Positions 51,999-52,104 of a DNA stretch of 52,104 nt are shown here, piece after piece. The position numbers and the translations under genes are program-made. The notes under the pieces were generated by a model that was not told where the DNA came from, searched no databases, and worked only from the letters and a program-made list of their open reading frames with translations. Source of the DNA: Rahnella woolbedingensis (GTDB lineage Bacteria; Pseudomonadota; Gammaproteobacteria; Enterobacterales; Enterobacteriaceae); assembly GCF_003602095.1 (NCBI RefSeq), contig NZ_RAHH01000033.1:1-52104 (forward strand), given 5' to 3'. Position 1 is the stretch's first letter. Every line of letters starts with the position of its first letter.

Positions 51999-52040
51999 AC
52001 GTTGCTGAGTTAAGTCTCGCAACGTACGCTCTTTAACAAT
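51999..52040 (+). promoter_or_regulatory. rRNA antitermination site (boxB-boxA)
   Basis: The boxB stem is ACGTTGC (51999-52005) pairing with GCAACGT (52019-52025). boxA is GCTCTTTAACAAT (52028-52040). These load NusB/NusE and other factors onto RNA polymerase for rRNA transcription. Confidence 0.88.
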
Positions 52041-52104
52041 TTATCAGACAATCTGTGTGGGCACTCACAAGACGATATCAGCCACCTCGGTGGCAAAAAA
52101 TATC
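52041..52104 (+). other. Pre-rRNA leader, upstream of 16S
   Basis: The usual leader sequence CAGACAATCTGTGTGGGCAC is followed by a hairpin (GCCAC-CTCG-GTGGC, 52081-52094). The mature 16S 5' end is not reached before the window ends. Confidence 0.8.

Overview
This window is ordinary chromosomal backbone of an Enterobacterales bacterium. Almost every gene has a close E. coli K-12 counterpart of nearly the same length, coding base composition looks even (roughly 53% G+C by eye), and no prophage, transposase, CRISPR array or tRNA was seen. The gene content and the mix of E. coli-like blocks in a new order suggest a Yersiniaceae-type genome (Rahnella/Ewingella/Rouxiella/Serratia group). That placement is inference, not a measurement.

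Layout. (1) 1-7203: panZ on the minus strand, the livKHMGF branched-chain amino acid ABC importer, and a class I/II aminotransferase. (2) 7257-12773: the ugpBAECQ glycerol-3-phosphate/glycerophosphodiester importer behind a long array of PHO-box-like units, then glutamine-rich yhhA. (3) 12896-17158: the biotin transporter gene yigM (bioP) behind a BirA-like operator, convergent and overlapping with metR, then divergent metE with MetR- and MetJ-like sites. (4) 17324-27724: a block that in E. coli lies elsewhere: a BudC-like short-chain dehydrogenase, yijO (AraC family), frwD-pflC-pflD-frwB-frwC on the minus strand, and ptsA-fsaB divergently on the plus strand. (5) 27740-32738: ysgA, katE, udp (tandem CRP sites) and a DedA-family gene. 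(6) 32896-43331: rmuC, ubiE-ubiJ-ubiB, tatABC, tatD, rfaH (minus), pepE, ubiD. (7) 43380-51766: fre, fadBA (minus, FadR operator), pepQ-yigZ, trkH, hemG. (8) 51767-52104: the P1/P2 promoters and boxB/boxA leader of a ribosomal RNA operon whose 16S gene begins beyond the window, as at rrnA after hemG in E. coli.

How the genes work together. The liv and ugp operons are two complete binding-protein-dependent importers. In both, a ~100-bp palindromic repeat of the same family lies between the binding-protein gene and the first permease gene. The frw/pflD/ptsA/fsaB block looks like a self-contained route for an anhydrosugar: a multi-domain PTS takes it up and phosphorylates it, a glycyl radical enzyme opens the ring, and an FSA-type aldolase cleaves the product. 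gldA, which follows fsaB in E. coli, is absent here, and an acetoin-reductase-like dehydrogenase sits at the other edge of the block. The ubi genes with fre support ubiquinone synthesis, tatABC forms the twin-arginine translocase, and fadBA carries out beta-oxidation.

No completely unknown system was found. The best leads are the two structured repeats, the altered frw block with its repeated operator-like motifs, and several regulatory sites readable directly from the DNA.
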